NCBI RefSeq assembly: GCF_013822795.1
Contig: NZ_PNLB01000020.1
Span: 38,368 to 102,367 of the forward strand
From: Phenylobacterium sp.
GTDB taxonomy: Bacteria; Pseudomonadota; Alphaproteobacteria; Caulobacterales; Caulobacteraceae
Direction: 5' to 3'
Length of the DNA: 64,000 nt
The position numbers and the translations under genes are program-made. Shown piece by piece: positions 15,664 through 24,860 of this stretch (its first letter is position 1; each line of letters opens with the position of its first letter). The notes beneath the pieces are model-generated. The model saw nothing but the letters and a program-made list of their open reading frames with translations. It was not told where the DNA came from and searched no databases.

Positions 15664-16575
15664 CTATTTCACGCCGACCCAGTCCGCGGCGCCCAGCGCG
15701 GCGATCACCTCGTCGAGATCGGCCTTCAGGCGGCTGAAGCCCTTGGTGGGTTCCAGCGTCCCCTCGTTCAGATAGATCCCGCGATTGATCTCGATCTGCA
15801 GGGCGTGGGTCCGCCGGCTCGGGCGGCCGTAGTGCTCGGTGGTGTAGCCTCCGGCGTAGGGGGCGTTGCGGGCGACCTTGTAGCCGCGGGCCTCGAGCTC
15901 CTGCTCGACCTTCTGGGTCACCAGGCTGGAACAGGACGCTCCGAAGCGGTCGCCCAGCACCATGTCGCAGGGACCGTCGCGGCCGCCGGCCTTGGCGGCC
16001 GCCGCCGGCATCGAATGCCAGTCGATCAGGATCGCGTAGCCATGGGCGGCATGCGCCTCGCCCAGCAGCCGCGCGAGCGCAGCGTGATAGGGCGCGTGCA
16101 CCCCCTCGATACGCCGTCGGGCCTCGGCGAAGGTCAGCTTGCGGGCATAGATCTCCTGGCCTTCGGAGACCACCCGGGCGATCGCGCCCAGGCCCGCGGC
16201 GACGCGGGCGGTGCGGGCGCGGGCGAAGTCGGGCAGTTCGTCGGCGAACATCGCCTGGTCGAGCTCGAACGCCTCGCGGTTCACGTCGATGTACGCGCGG
16301 GCCAGGTTGGCGCAGATCAGCGCCGCCCCCTGGGCCGGGCCCGAGCCGATCAACTCGTCGACGAAGGCGTCCTCCGAGCGGCGGATGGCCAGCGCGTCGA
16401 GCGCGGCGGCGGCCATCATGTCGTCGGGATAGAGCCGTCCGGAGTGGGGGGAGGCGAACACCAAGGGGGTCGGCGCAGGGCCGCCGTCAGACGCTGCGCG
16501 CCGTACCTCGAAGGGCGATGGCGCCGGCGCGGGACGATCGGCGGCGAGGGGCTCCCAGGCGTTCATCGCCGCCAT
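15664..16575 (-). CDS. N-formylglutamate amidohydrolase family protein
   Basis: Zinc-dependent amidase family (hydrolysis of N-formylglutamate or related acyl-amino acids); cytoplasmic. The family motifs are VFASPHSGRLYPDDM (about 38-52), ARAYIDVNREAFELD and ILIDWHSMP (about 175-183), with RRTHALQIEINRGIY near the C-terminus. No hut genes are close, so histidine degradation is not supported; the role may be general deacylation. The start is uncertain between 16575 and 16566. It is convergent with recR and divergent from cpdR. Confidence 0.88.
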   Translation of the reverse strand: MAAMNAWEPLAADRPAPAPSPFEVRRAASDGGPAPTPLVFASPHSGRLYPDDMMAAAALDALAIRRSEDAFVDELIGSGPAQGAALICANLARAYIDVNREAFELDQAMFADELPDFARARTARVAAGLGAIARVVSEGQEIYARKLTFAEARRRIEGVHAPYHAALARLLGEAHAAHGYAILIDWHSMPAAAAKAGGRDGPCDMVLGDRFGASCSSLVTQKVEQELEARGYKVARNAPYAGGYTTEHYGRPSRRTHALQIEINRGIYLNEGTLEPTKGFSRLKADLDEVIAALGAADWVGVK

Positions 16576-16734
16576 ATGACGGTGCGTCTTCGCGTGGGTC
16601 AAACACATCGCGCCGCCAGGAGCACGAGGCGGGTCGCCCTGAGTCATTCAGGGGCGTCTGCGTCGCGGTTCATCGGCGATTTACGTCTGTGCGGCTAACG
16701 TGGAGCCTTACGACTATGCACCTGCGAGCTACCC

Positions 16735-17094
16735 ATGCCCCGAATTCTCCTCGCCGAAGACGACGACTCGCTGCGCGGCTTCCTGTCCCGCGCTCTGGAG
16801 CGGGCTGGCTATGAGGTGACCTCCTGCGCCGACGGCGAGGAAGCCGCCGCGGTGCTCGACCAGGACTGGGACCTGCTGCTCACCGACATCGTCATGCCGG
16901 GCATGGATGGGATCGAGGTGGCGCGTCTGGCCGCCGCCCGGCACCCGGGCCTGCGCATCATGTTCATCACCGGATTCGCCGCCGTGGCCCTGGCCGCCGG
17001 CGAGAGCGCGCCCCCCGGCGCCAAGGTGCTGTCCAAGCCCATTCACCTGCGTGAGATCGTCTCCGAGGTCGAGCGGATGATGGCCGCCGCATAA
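16735..17094 (+). CDS. cpdR: Single-domain response regulator CpdR
   Basis: In Caulobacter, unphosphorylated CpdR primes the ClpXP protease at the cell pole and phosphorylation through the CckA-ChpT relay switches this off. The 119-residue receiver has the acidic pocket EDDD (8-11), phospho-acceptor Asp51 in LLLTDIVMPGMDG, the long IMFITGFAAVAL segment diagnostic of CpdR, and the KVLSKPIHLRE lysine. It ends in Ala-Ala-Ala; a C-terminal Ala pair is needed for ClpXP turnover of Caulobacter CpdR. There is no output domain. Confidence 0.93.
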   Translation: MPRILLAEDDDSLRGFLSRALERAGYEVTSCADGEEAAAVLDQDWDLLLTDIVMPGMDGIEVARLAAARHPGLRIMFITGFAAVALAAGESAPPGAKVLSKPIHLREIVSEVERMMAAA

Positions 17095-17120
17095 GGCTGT
17101 GAAAATGCGGCTGAGGGTGC

Positions 17121-17149
17121 TTGCGCAAGCCGGTCCTCGCCGCTATACC
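17121..17149 (+). promoter_or_regulatory. Promoter of tRNA-Val
   Basis: TTGCGC (17121-17126), 17-base spacer, TATACC (17144-17149). Transcription would begin about 30 bases before the tRNA. Same -35 hexamer and spacing as the ffs promoter. Confidence 0.6.
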
Positions 17150-17185
17150 GCCGCCTCCCGTTCCCGAAAGGGAGCCGACTGGTTC

Positions 17186-17260
17186 GGACGTGTAGCTCAG
17201 CGGGAGAGCACCTCGTTGACATCGAGGGGGTCACAGGTTCAATCCCTGTCACGTCCACCA
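17186..17260 (+). tRNA. tRNA-Val, anticodon GAC
   Basis: A 75-base cloverleaf: acceptor GGACGTG pairs with CACGTCC, D stem GCTC/GAGC, anticodon stem CCTCG/CGAGG with loop TTGACAT (anticodon GAC, reads GUC), T arm ACAGG-TTCAATC-CCTGT, and an encoded terminal CCA. No intron or mismatch in the stems. Confidence 0.98.
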
Positions 17261-17326
17261 TCCCTTTTCACAAGCTGGTTTCACGTCGCCGCAGCCTAGC
17301 GTCTGCGTGTGCGCGGCTGTCCGCGG

Positions 17327-17905
17327 TCAGAAGCTGTAGGCCGCCCGCAGGCCCAGGCTGTCGGCCCCGTCGTGGGTGTCGCTGCCGAACTGGCCGTTGC
17401 TCCAGTGCTGGCCCTCGAACTCGACGGCCCAGCGCTCGTTGAGCCGGTAGCCCACCGCGAAGGTGGCGTGGAACACCCAACGCTTGTCGAACTCGATGTA
17501 CTCGTCGCGCACGGCCCGGCGTCGTTGGTTCTCCTCGTCCGGCACGCCCACCTGCGGGCGCGGCAGATAGAGCGAGCCGTCGTGCACGGCCACGCCGGCG
17601 CCCAGGTCCAGATAGGTCCGCTGGCGTTCGAAGCGCCAGATCAGTCCGCCTTGGACGTAGTTGGTGTAGTCGCCGAGGCTGAGCTGGGTGCTGAGGAACG
17701 GCCTTGGCGTTCCGATCACCTTCAGGGCCGGGGCCGGCGGGAAGAGGTACTCGACGATCACCGAGGCGCCTTCTTCGGGGCCATGGGGTGAATACCCGGC
17801 GCCGACCCGCAACTCCTGGGCCTGTGCGTAGCCGCTTGAGGCCAGCGCTGTGGCCAGCGCCGCCGCCGCTAGCCGTACTCGATGCGAGAAAGCCGCCCAC
17901 GTCAT
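17327..17905 (-). CDS. PagL-like lipid A deacylase / acyloxyacyl hydrolase
   Basis: Outer-membrane beta-barrel enzyme expected to remove an ester-linked acyl chain from lipid A. The 192-residue protein has a signal peptide ending AQA (about residue 29), alternating barrel strands (FLSTQLSLGDY, YVQGGLIWRFE, FHATFAVGYRL), the catalytic His-x-Ser-Asn in EFEGQHWSNGQFG and a terminal aromatic LRAAYSF as in outer-membrane proteins. ATG at 17905 is preferred; upstream in-frame sequence is Arg-rich. It sits alone between tRNA-Val and the receptor genes. Confidence 0.78.
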   Translation of the reverse strand: MTWAAFSHRVRLAAAALATALASSGYAQAQELRVGAGYSPHGPEEGASVIVEYLFPPAPALKVIGTPRPFLSTQLSLGDYTNYVQGGLIWRFERQRTYLDLGAGVAVHDGSLYLPRPQVGVPDEENQRRRAVRDEYIEFDKRWVFHATFAVGYRLNERWAVEFEGQHWSNGQFGSDTHDGADSLGLRAAYSF

Positions 17906-18210
17906 CTGTCCAGTTAAGCGGCGCCGCGAGGTTGCGCCTATGGGGCAAAACCCTGAGGCCGCACTCCGGGCGCGTGCCGAGGCCAAGAGGACGCGACGTC
18001 AGACCGAGGCGAGCGGTCCAGTTTTGATCTCGGGCGTCAAAAATCCTTGTCGAATAACGGTGTTGCGATTTGAACGCAGTTCGAATGCATTATTTCGAGC
18101 CTGCAAAATTCACCTAGCGTGGCGGCCGCGAACGCGCGTTTGATCCTCCTTACCCACGGGCGACCATCGCGTCAGATCGAAAACGGCGTCCGTCGAGGGG
18201 GAGGAAAATT
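17906..18210. other. Intergenic region upstream of receptor 1
   Basis: 305 bases without a gene, A+T-rich from 18010 on. An imperfect 17-base palindrome TTTGAACGCAGTTCGAA (18069-18085, 6 of 7 arm pairs) is a possible operator. The leader ends in TCGAGGGGGAGGAAAA (18193-18208), a block shared with the two receptor genes that follow. No confident -10/-35 pair was found. Confidence 0.45.
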
Positions 18211-21183
18211 ATGTCGAAGAGCAGGTATCTCTGCGGCGGCTCCGTCATGGCCGTCGCTCTGGCCCTCGGCGGCCAGGCCTTTGCCCAACAGGCCAGCACT
18301 GTCGAGGAAGTGGTGGTCACCGGGTCCTTCATTCGGGGCACGCCCGAGGACGCGGCTCTGCCCGTGGACGTTATCGGCGCCGACGACCTGGCCAAGCAAG
18401 GCTCGCCCACCACGGTCGAACTTCTGAAGGCGCTGCCGGTCTCCAGCGGGGTGCTGGGCGACACCAACCAGTTCGATCCCCGGGCCCAGGGCTCGGAAGG
18501 CTCCGGCTCGGTCAACCTGCGCGGCCTTGGGGCCCAGCGCACCCTGGTGCTGATCAACGGCCACCGCATGGCGTCGAACCCCTTCGGCCAGGCCGGGGCC
18601 GGGATCGTCGACACCAACATCATCCCGTCGGCCGCGGTCGGCCGTATCGAAGTGCTGAAGGACGGCGCGGCCGCGACCTACGGCTCGGACGCCATCGCCG
18701 GCGTCGTCAACTTCATCACCCGCAAGGACTTCAGCGGGCTCGAGCTGAACGGCAGCTATCGCTACATCGACGGCTCGGACGGCGACTACGACGGCAGCAT
18801 TATCTTCGGCCACGCCTGGGAGAACGGCAACGTCCTGCTGAGCGCCGGCTACCAGCACCGTTCGGAGCTGCCGACCACCGAACGCGATTGGGCCAGCCAG
18901 TCCTATTTCAACAACCCGGAAGGCGGCTGGTCGGCGGGCAACGCCGTCGCCCCGTTCCTGCCGGTGACCAATTTGCCGAGCGGGGCCTTCACGCCGGCGG
19001 CGGGCTTCGCGCTCGACAACGGCTGCGCCTCGCTGGGCGGCGTGGTCCAGGGCGGCGCGCTGCCGGCCTGCTTCTTCAACTTCATTCCCTACGACAACCT
19101 CGTCGAGAAAGAAGATCGCTTCCAGCTCTATGGGGAAGCCAACGCCGATCTGGGCGAAAACGCCCAGCTGCACATCGAGGCCTTCTACTCTGAGACCGAC
19201 GTGCCGGAGTGGAAAACCTCGCCGTCGTATCTGGCGCTGCAAACCTCGACGGCCGCCACCAACCCGACTGTCGGCCAGCTGCCGGCCTCGGTGCTGGCGG
19301 GCTACTTCGTCCCGGCGAGCAACCCAGGCTTCATCGCCTATCGCAACGCCAACCCGACGCAGATCCCGGCCTTTGCGACCGGCGTCCACATCCCGGGCGT
19401 GCGCTACCGGCCGCTGTCGTTCGGCGGCAACCCGGCCTTCGACTACGGACCTTCCGAAGGCCGCCGCCACTATGACGCCTTCCGTGTCAGCGGCGGCATC
19501 AAGGGTCAGTTCAACGACGCGGTCGGCTATGACTTCGCCTTGACCTACGGCCAGGAAACCGGCGTGCGGACCGGCTACGACACGGTGGTGTCGCGCTTCC
19601 AGCTGGCCCTGCGCGGCTACGGCTCGCTGAACAACGGCACGGCCGGCGGCTGTACGGCGGCCGAGACCAACAACTTCACCACCAACGCCGGCAACACCGC
19701 GCTCGGCTGCTACTATTTCAACCCGTTCTCCAACGCGATCGCCAACAACACGATCACGGGCCAGACCAACCCCAACTTCAACGCTTCGCTCGCCAACAAT
19801 CCTGAGCTGGTGCGCTGGTTCTTCCAGGAGGTCTCGACCAAGCAGACCTCGAAGCTGTTCGTCGCCGACGCGGTGTTCAACGGCGAGTTGGGCTGGGAGC
19901 TGGGCGGCGGCGCGGTCGGCTGGGCGGCGGGGGCTCAGTTCCGCCGCAGCTTCTTCTCCTCGTCCTACAACGACCTCAGCAACATCGACGCCAACCCCTG
20001 CATCGACACGCCGTTCAACGGCTCGACGTCCTGCTCGGTGCGCAACGGCCCGCTGATGTTCCTGGGCACGGGCGAGGAAGCCGACCTCGAGGGCGACGTC
20101 TACGCCCTGTTCGCCGAAATGGCGCTGCCGGTCACCGACGACCTGCAGATCCAGCTGGCGGCCCGCTACGAGGACTACGGCGGCGACACCGGTTCGACCC
20201 TGAACCCGAAGGTCGCGATCCGCTGGCAGGCCACCGACGCCCTGGCGTTCCGCGCCTCGGCCGGCACGACCTTCCGCGGCCCGCCGCTGACGCAGCTGAC
20301 CACGTCGAGCGTCACCGCCCTGTCGTTCATCGGCGGCGCCTTCCGCGCCATCGACATCTTCGGCAACCCGGACCTGGAGCCGGAAAAGGCCACCACCTAC
20401 AGCGTCGGCGCGATCCTCAACGTCGGCAACTTCAAGGGCAGCATCGACTACTGGAACTTCGACTTCGAGAACCCGATCGTCGCCGAACCTTCGGCTTCGA
20501 TGGTCAACACGATGTTCCCGAACGGCGCCTCGACCAACTGTGGCCAGGCGGCTTTTGCGGACCTGCAGGCCCGCTTCGTGTTCCAGGGCGCCTGCAACAT
20601 CGCGACGATCTCGCGGGTGCGGACCAACTGGACCAACGGCCCGGGCGTGAAGACCTCCGGCATCGACGTGCTGGCCGACTATGACGCCGGCGACGTCTGG
20701 GGCGGCGACCTGCGGGTCGGCGGCTCGGTCACCTACACGCTCGAGTACAAGGTCGATCCGTTCAAGATCGGCGACGTGACGGTCGAGAAGGCGTTCGACG
20801 CTGTCGGCTACCTCAACTACCAGCTGACCGCGACGTCGCTGCCGCAGCTCAAGGGCTCGGCCTACGCCGAGTACAGCCATGGGCCGCACAACCTGCGCTG
20901 GACGATCAACTACATCGACTCCTACGTCGACCAGCGGGCTTCGATCTTCGCGCCGAACCCGGTCAACGGGGCGATCCAGCCGAACGGGGCCAAGATCGAC
21001 GAGAGCTGGGTGCACGAACTCGACTACCGCGTCTTCCTGCCGTGGGACGTGACGGTCAACGTCTCGATCGACAACCTCTTCGATGTCGAGCCGTCGTTCG
21101 CCCGCCTGGATCTGAACTACGATCCGTTCACCGGCAACGCGCTGGGCCGCACCTACAAGCTGGCCGTGAAGAAGAAGTTCTAA
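18211..21183 (+). CDS. TonB-dependent receptor, paralogue 1 (990 aa)
   Basis: Outer-membrane active transporter for a large or scarce nutrient, powered by TonB-ExbBD. A signal peptide ends AFAQQA (about 27), the TonB box is EEVVVTG (about 31-37) and the plug domain follows (SVNLRGLGAQRTLVLINGHR, IEVLKDGAAATYGSDAIAG, about 60-175). A barrel of 22 expected strands ends in the aromatic LAVKKKF. No STN signalling domain, sigma factor or anti-sigma gene is present. Asn/Gly-rich loops with Cys pairs (CTAAETNNF, CYYFNPF) resemble the large receptors of Caulobacterales and Sphingomonadales often linked to glycans or plant compounds. The substrate is unknown. Confidence 0.93.
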   Translation: MSKSRYLCGGSVMAVALALGGQAFAQQASTVEEVVVTGSFIRGTPEDAALPVDVIGADDLAKQGSPTTVELLKALPVSSGVLGDTNQFDPRAQGSEGSGSVNLRGLGAQRTLVLINGHRMASNPFGQAGAGIVDTNIIPSAAVGRIEVLKDGAAATYGSDAIAGVVNFITRKDFSGLELNGSYRYIDGSDGDYDGSIIFGHAWENGNVLLSAGYQHRSELPTTERDWASQSYFNNPEGGWSAGNAVAPFLPVTNLPSGAFTPAAGFALDNGCASLGGVVQGGALPACFFNFIPYDNLVEKEDRFQLYGEANADLGENAQLHIEAFYSETDVPEWKTSPSYLALQTSTAATNPTVGQLPASVLAGYFVPASNPGFIAYRNANPTQIPAFATGVHIPGVRYRPLSFGGNPAFDYGPSEGRRHYDAFRVSGGIKGQFNDAVGYDFALTYGQETGVRTGYDTVVSRFQLALRGYGSLNNGTAGGCTAAETNNFTTNAGNTALGCYYFNPFSNAIANNTITGQTNPNFNASLANNPELVRWFFQEVSTKQTSKLFVADAVFNGELGWELGGGAVGWAAGAQFRRSFFSSSYNDLSNIDANPCIDTPFNGSTSCSVRNGPLMFLGTGEEADLEGDVYALFAEMALPVTDDLQIQLAARYEDYGGDTGSTLNPKVAIRWQATDALAFRASAGTTFRGPPLTQLTTSSVTALSFIGGAFRAIDIFGNPDLEPEKATTYSVGAILNVGNFKGSIDYWNFDFENPIVAEPSASMVNTMFPNGASTNCGQAAFADLQARFVFQGACNIATISRVRTNWTNGPGVKTSGIDVLADYDAGDVWGGDLRVGGSVTYTLEYKVDPFKIGDVTVEKAFDAVGYLNYQLTATSLPQLKGSAYAEYSHGPHNLRWTINYIDSYVDQRASIFAPNPVNGAIQPNGAKIDESWVHELDYRVFLPWDVTVNVSIDNLFDVEPSFARLDLNYDPFTGNALGRTYKLAVKKKF

Positions 21184-21194
21184 CGTCTCCGGAC

Positions 21195-21218
21195 GGCTGC
21201 GAGGCGCGCCTCGCAGCC
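21195..21218. terminator. 24-base perfect palindrome after receptor 1
   Basis: A perfect palindrome (arms GGCTGCGAGGCG) 12 bases after the stop codon, followed by a short AATTTT at 21225-21230. It can form a hairpin or cruciform; with the next hairpin it makes a double terminator. Confidence 0.5.
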
Positions 21219-21238
21219 GACTCCAATTTTGTCTTGAA

Positions 21239-21270
21239 GGCGCCGCGGGCTTCCCCTGCGGCGCCTTTTT
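21239..21270 (+). terminator. Rho-independent terminator of receptor 1
   Basis: Stem GGCGCCGC (21239-21246) with GCGGCGCC (21258-21265), 11-base loop, then TTTTT (21266-21270). Confidence 0.85.
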
Positions 21271-21651
21271 CTATGGCCGCGGCGCCGGCGCCACACCTAC
21301 CAGAGGGCGGCGGCCGTCCCGGATTCCACCGCGCAGCGAGTTATTCGAAGCACCGGTTTGATCCGGGCGCCGTTTGGATGGGTCTAAAATTCCGGAAAAT
21401 GCGTGAAACCAATGGCTTAGTAAGTATTATTCTTGAGTGATCAAAATTTACTCAAAGCGGTATGCGGTTTAACTCCAAAACTCTCGGGTATGTCAAAAAT
21501 GTGCGCTGAATTGGTGTGCGTTTCAAGTTTGAAATGAGTGCAACAACGCTCTGGCGTCTCGGCTCGTCTACGTCGATGATCGCCATACTCGAACATAGAC
21601 AAACGCGGCATTTCAATCGCCGCGCGCGTTCGAGGGGGAAAGGAAACACTT
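21271..21651. other. Intergenic region upstream of receptor 2
   Basis: 381 bases without a gene. Two A+T-rich palindromes may be operators: TTGAGT/ACTCAA (21433-21438 with 21450-21455) and TTTCAAGTTTGAAA (21521-21534, perfect 6-base arms with a 2-base centre). The leader block TCGAGGGGGAAAGGAAA is at 21630-21646. No convincing sigma-70 promoter was identified. Confidence 0.45.
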
Positions 21652-24600
21652 ATGTTGAAGAGCAGATATTTCTGCGGCGGGTCGCTTTTGGCCGTCGCCC
21701 TGGCGTTTGGCGTGTCGGGAACGGCCGCAGCCCAGGACGGCGGCGCCACGGTAGAGGAGGTGATCGTCACCGGCTCATTCATCGCCGGTACGCCTGAAGA
21801 CGCCGCATTGCCGGTGGATGTCATCGGCTCCAAGGAGCTTGAGGCCCGCGGTTCGCCGACCATGGTCCAGCTGATCAAGACCATCCCGTCGTCGGGCGCG
21901 GTGATCGGCGAAAACAACCGATTCGGCTCGGGCTCGGGCGCTGCGACCGTCAACCTGCGCAACCTGAACTCGCCCAGCACCGGCTCGCGGACCCTGGTGC
22001 TGTTCAACGGCCGGCGCGTGCCGGTCTCGCCGCAGAGCCTCAACTCGGTCGACGTGAACCTGCTGCCGACGGCCGCGATCGGCCGGGTGGAAGTGCTGAA
22101 GGACGGCGCGGCCGCGACCTACGGCTCGGACGCCATCGGCGGCGTCGTCAACTTCATCACCCGCACCGACCTCGACGGGTTCGAATTCAGCGGCCAATAC
22201 CAATTCATCGACGGCTCGGACGGCGACTACGAAGCCAACCTGGCCTGGGGCAAGAAGTGGGACAACGCCGACGCTCTGGTCACCATCGGCTATCGCCATC
22301 GCTCCGAGCTGCCGATCTCCGAACGTGAGTGGGCCCTGCGCACCGGCGTCGATGGGTTCCTGCAGAACCCGCTGGGCGGCTGGGCCAGCACCGGCAACCC
22401 CGGCCAATACAATGTCATCTCGTCGTTCGCGGGCAGCCCGAACACCGGCTTCACCTCGGCCACGCTCGGCGCCGGCCTGCCGGACATCGGCTGCGCGGCC
22501 AATGGCGGCGCGCCCTACAACATCTCGGCCGTGATCGGCCTGCGTCAGCTCAACCCCGACGCCAACTCCTGCCAGTTCCAGTACACGGTGTTCGACAACC
22601 TCGTTGAGGAAGAAGAGCACTTCCAAGCCTACGGCAAGTTCAACTTCGACATCACCGACACCCTGTCGGCCAACATCGAAGTGCTCTACGCCATGCACGA
22701 CACGCCCAACCAAAGCTGGGCCGTCACCGGGCCGAACCAGTTCCCGACCCCGCTGAGCGCGGGCGGCACCTCGCCGATCCCGGCGCTGGCCCCGTCCGAC
22801 CAGGGCCGCTTCTATATCCCGGCCAGCAACCCGGGCCTGGCGGCGCTGATCAGCCAGGTCAACGGCGCCAACTGCGCCGGCACGGTCCTGCCCTACGGCA
22901 TCGACGCGGCCAGCTGCCAGACGGCGCTGAACGCGGCGCGCGCGGCGGTGGCGACGGCGGCGACCAACGGAGTCGCGGCCAGCCAGACCTCGTGGCGTCC
23001 GATCGGCTTCGGCGGCAACCCGTACACCGAAGACAAGCACGCCCACTATTCCTACAAGGTCGACACCTTCCGGGTGTCGGGCGGCTTCAAGGGCGAGCTC
23101 CCGTTCGGCATCAACTGGGACGGCGCGCTGACCTACCAGCAGCAGGACTACACCCGCGTGCAGGAAGACCTCTCGGTCAACCGCCTGCAGCAGGGCCTGC
23201 GCGGCTTCGCCAGCCGGGCCGGCGCTGCAGATCAGTGCACCGCGGCCGAAACCGCCAACTGGACGCAGAACGCCGGCAACGCGGCGATGGGCTGCTACTA
23301 CTTCAACCCGTTCTCGAACGGCTTCGAGCAGAGCCTGTCTGACGTCCCGGCCAACCCGTTCTACATCGGCTCCAGCGCCATCCCGGGCTTCAATGAAGCC
23401 GTCGCCGCTCGCAACGAGGTCGTCGACTGGATGGACGAGCGTCTGGTCAACAAGATGTCGACCCGGCTGTTCGTCGCCGACCTGATCCTGAACGGCGACC
23501 TTCCCTGGGAGCTGAGCGGCGGTCAGGTGAAGTGGGCCGCCGGCGCCCAGTACCGCTACGACCAGTATCGTCAGAACCCGGAAATCCTGCACGACGTCAA
23601 CGCCACCCCGTGCGTCGACTCCGTGCCGTTCGGCGACGGCCAGCCCTACTGCCTGGTGCCCACCGGGCCGTACCTGTTCAACGCCAACCTGGCGCAGTAC
23701 GACGTTTCGCGTGAGATCAGCTCGGTCTTCGCCGAAACCCTGCTGCCCATCACCGACGACCTCGAGCTGACCCTGGCGGCCCGCTACGAGTACTATGCCG
23801 GCCAGGGCGAGACCTTCAATCCGAAGGCTTCGCTGCGCTGGCAGGCCATGGACTGGCTGGCCCTGCGCGGGTCGGTCGGCACCACCTACCGAGCCCCGTC
23901 GGCGATCATCACGACCACGAACTTCACCCGCGGTCTGACCAACGCCAACGGCACCTGGCGCGCCAACGACCAGTACGGCAACCCCGACCTGGATCCGGAA
24001 ACCGCGTTCACCTACAGCGTCGGCGCGATGGCCAAGATCGGGGCGTTCCGCGCTACGGTCGACTACTGGAGCTTCGACTTCGAAGACCAGCTGATCCTCG
24101 AAAGCGCCACCGACATGCTGGCCGCCGCGTTCCCGTCCACGGGCGCGAACGTCTGCACCAGCACCGATCCGGCCTATGTGGCGCTGCGCTCGCGCTTCAC
24201 CTTCACCGACCTGGGCTGCGGCCGCGCCAACGTCCAGTCCTACCGCACCAAGTACATCAACGGCGGCAAGGTGAAGACCACGGGCGTCGACTTCCAGGCC
24301 AGCCTCGACGTCGGCGACCTGTTCGACGGCCAGCTGACCACCGGCTTCGACGGCACCTACCTGATCCAGTACGACGAGGATCCCTACCTGATCGAAGGCG
24401 TCCCGGCTCCGGCCCGCGGCACCCAAGAGCGGGCGGGCACCTACCGCGCGTCGATCTTCACCGGCTACAACCGGATCCGGGCAAACGCCTACGTCAACTG
24501 GGCGAGCGGCATCCACAACCTGCGTTGGCAGACCCGCTTCATCAGCTCGGTCAACCAGACGGAGTCGAACTCGATCGGCCTGGCGCTCGCCACCAAGACG

Positions 24601-24801
24601 ACGACCAAGATCCCGGAATACTGGCAGCACGACCTGACCTATCGGGCCGAACTGCCGTGGGACACCACGCTGACCGCGACCGTGCAGAACATCTTCGACG
24701 AAGAGCCGCCGTTCGCGATCGGCACCCAGTACAACTACGACCCCTCCAGCGCCAACCCGCTGGGCCGCGTGTTCGCGGTGGCCGTGAAGAAGCGCTTCTA
24801 A
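21652..24801 (+). CDS. TonB-dependent receptor, paralogue 2 (1049 aa)
   Basis: Outer-membrane TonB-driven importer. Signal peptide MLKSRYFCGGSLLAVALAFG ending near AAAQ (about 24); TonB box EEVIVTG (about 32-38); plug with ATVNLRNLNSP, TLVLFNGRRVP and IEVLK-type block VEVLKDGAAATYGSDAIGG; barrel ending VFAVAVKKRF. It is clearly closer to paralogue 3 than to paralogue 1 (shared NNRFGSGSGAATVNLR, KKWDNADAL and NIFDEEPPFAIGTQYNY). It carries an extra Ala-rich extracellular segment around residues 405-445 (CAGTVLPYGIDAASC) that paralogue 1 lacks. No linked regulator; substrate unknown. Confidence 0.93.
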   Translation: MLKSRYFCGGSLLAVALAFGVSGTAAAQDGGATVEEVIVTGSFIAGTPEDAALPVDVIGSKELEARGSPTMVQLIKTIPSSGAVIGENNRFGSGSGAATVNLRNLNSPSTGSRTLVLFNGRRVPVSPQSLNSVDVNLLPTAAIGRVEVLKDGAAATYGSDAIGGVVNFITRTDLDGFEFSGQYQFIDGSDGDYEANLAWGKKWDNADALVTIGYRHRSELPISEREWALRTGVDGFLQNPLGGWASTGNPGQYNVISSFAGSPNTGFTSATLGAGLPDIGCAANGGAPYNISAVIGLRQLNPDANSCQFQYTVFDNLVEEEEHFQAYGKFNFDITDTLSANIEVLYAMHDTPNQSWAVTGPNQFPTPLSAGGTSPIPALAPSDQGRFYIPASNPGLAALISQVNGANCAGTVLPYGIDAASCQTALNAARAAVATAATNGVAASQTSWRPIGFGGNPYTEDKHAHYSYKVDTFRVSGGFKGELPFGINWDGALTYQQQDYTRVQEDLSVNRLQQGLRGFASRAGAADQCTAAETANWTQNAGNAAMGCYYFNPFSNGFEQSLSDVPANPFYIGSSAIPGFNEAVAARNEVVDWMDERLVNKMSTRLFVADLILNGDLPWELSGGQVKWAAGAQYRYDQYRQNPEILHDVNATPCVDSVPFGDGQPYCLVPTGPYLFNANLAQYDVSREISSVFAETLLPITDDLELTLAARYEYYAGQGETFNPKASLRWQAMDWLALRGSVGTTYRAPSAIITTTNFTRGLTNANGTWRANDQYGNPDLDPETAFTYSVGAMAKIGAFRATVDYWSFDFEDQLILESATDMLAAAFPSTGANVCTSTDPAYVALRSRFTFTDLGCGRANVQSYRTKYINGGKVKTTGVDFQASLDVGDLFDGQLTTGFDGTYLIQYDEDPYLIEGVPAPARGTQERAGTYRASIFTGYNRIRANAYVNWASGIHNLRWQTRFISSVNQTESNSIGLALATKTTTKIPEYWQHDLTYRAELPWDTTLTATVQNIFDEEPPFAIGTQYNYDPSSANPLGRVFAVAVKKRF

Positions 24802-24828
24802 GCTTCAGTTCCAGGTATGCGTAGGCAG

Positions 24829-24860
24829 ACGCCGTCCCCGAGAGGGGGCGGCGTTTTGTC
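24829..24860 (+). terminator. Rho-independent terminator of receptor 2
   Basis: Stem ACGCCGTCCCC (24829-24839) with GGGGGCGGCGT (24844-24854), GAGA-type loop, followed by TTTGTCTT. Confidence 0.85.

Noticed and set aside
18172..21015. Very long antisense frames opposite the TonB receptors and the aminopeptidase (up to about 950 codons)
   Set aside because: They mirror the codon bias of high-GC genes, are rich in Arg/Gly/Val without domains, and begin or end at arbitrary places.
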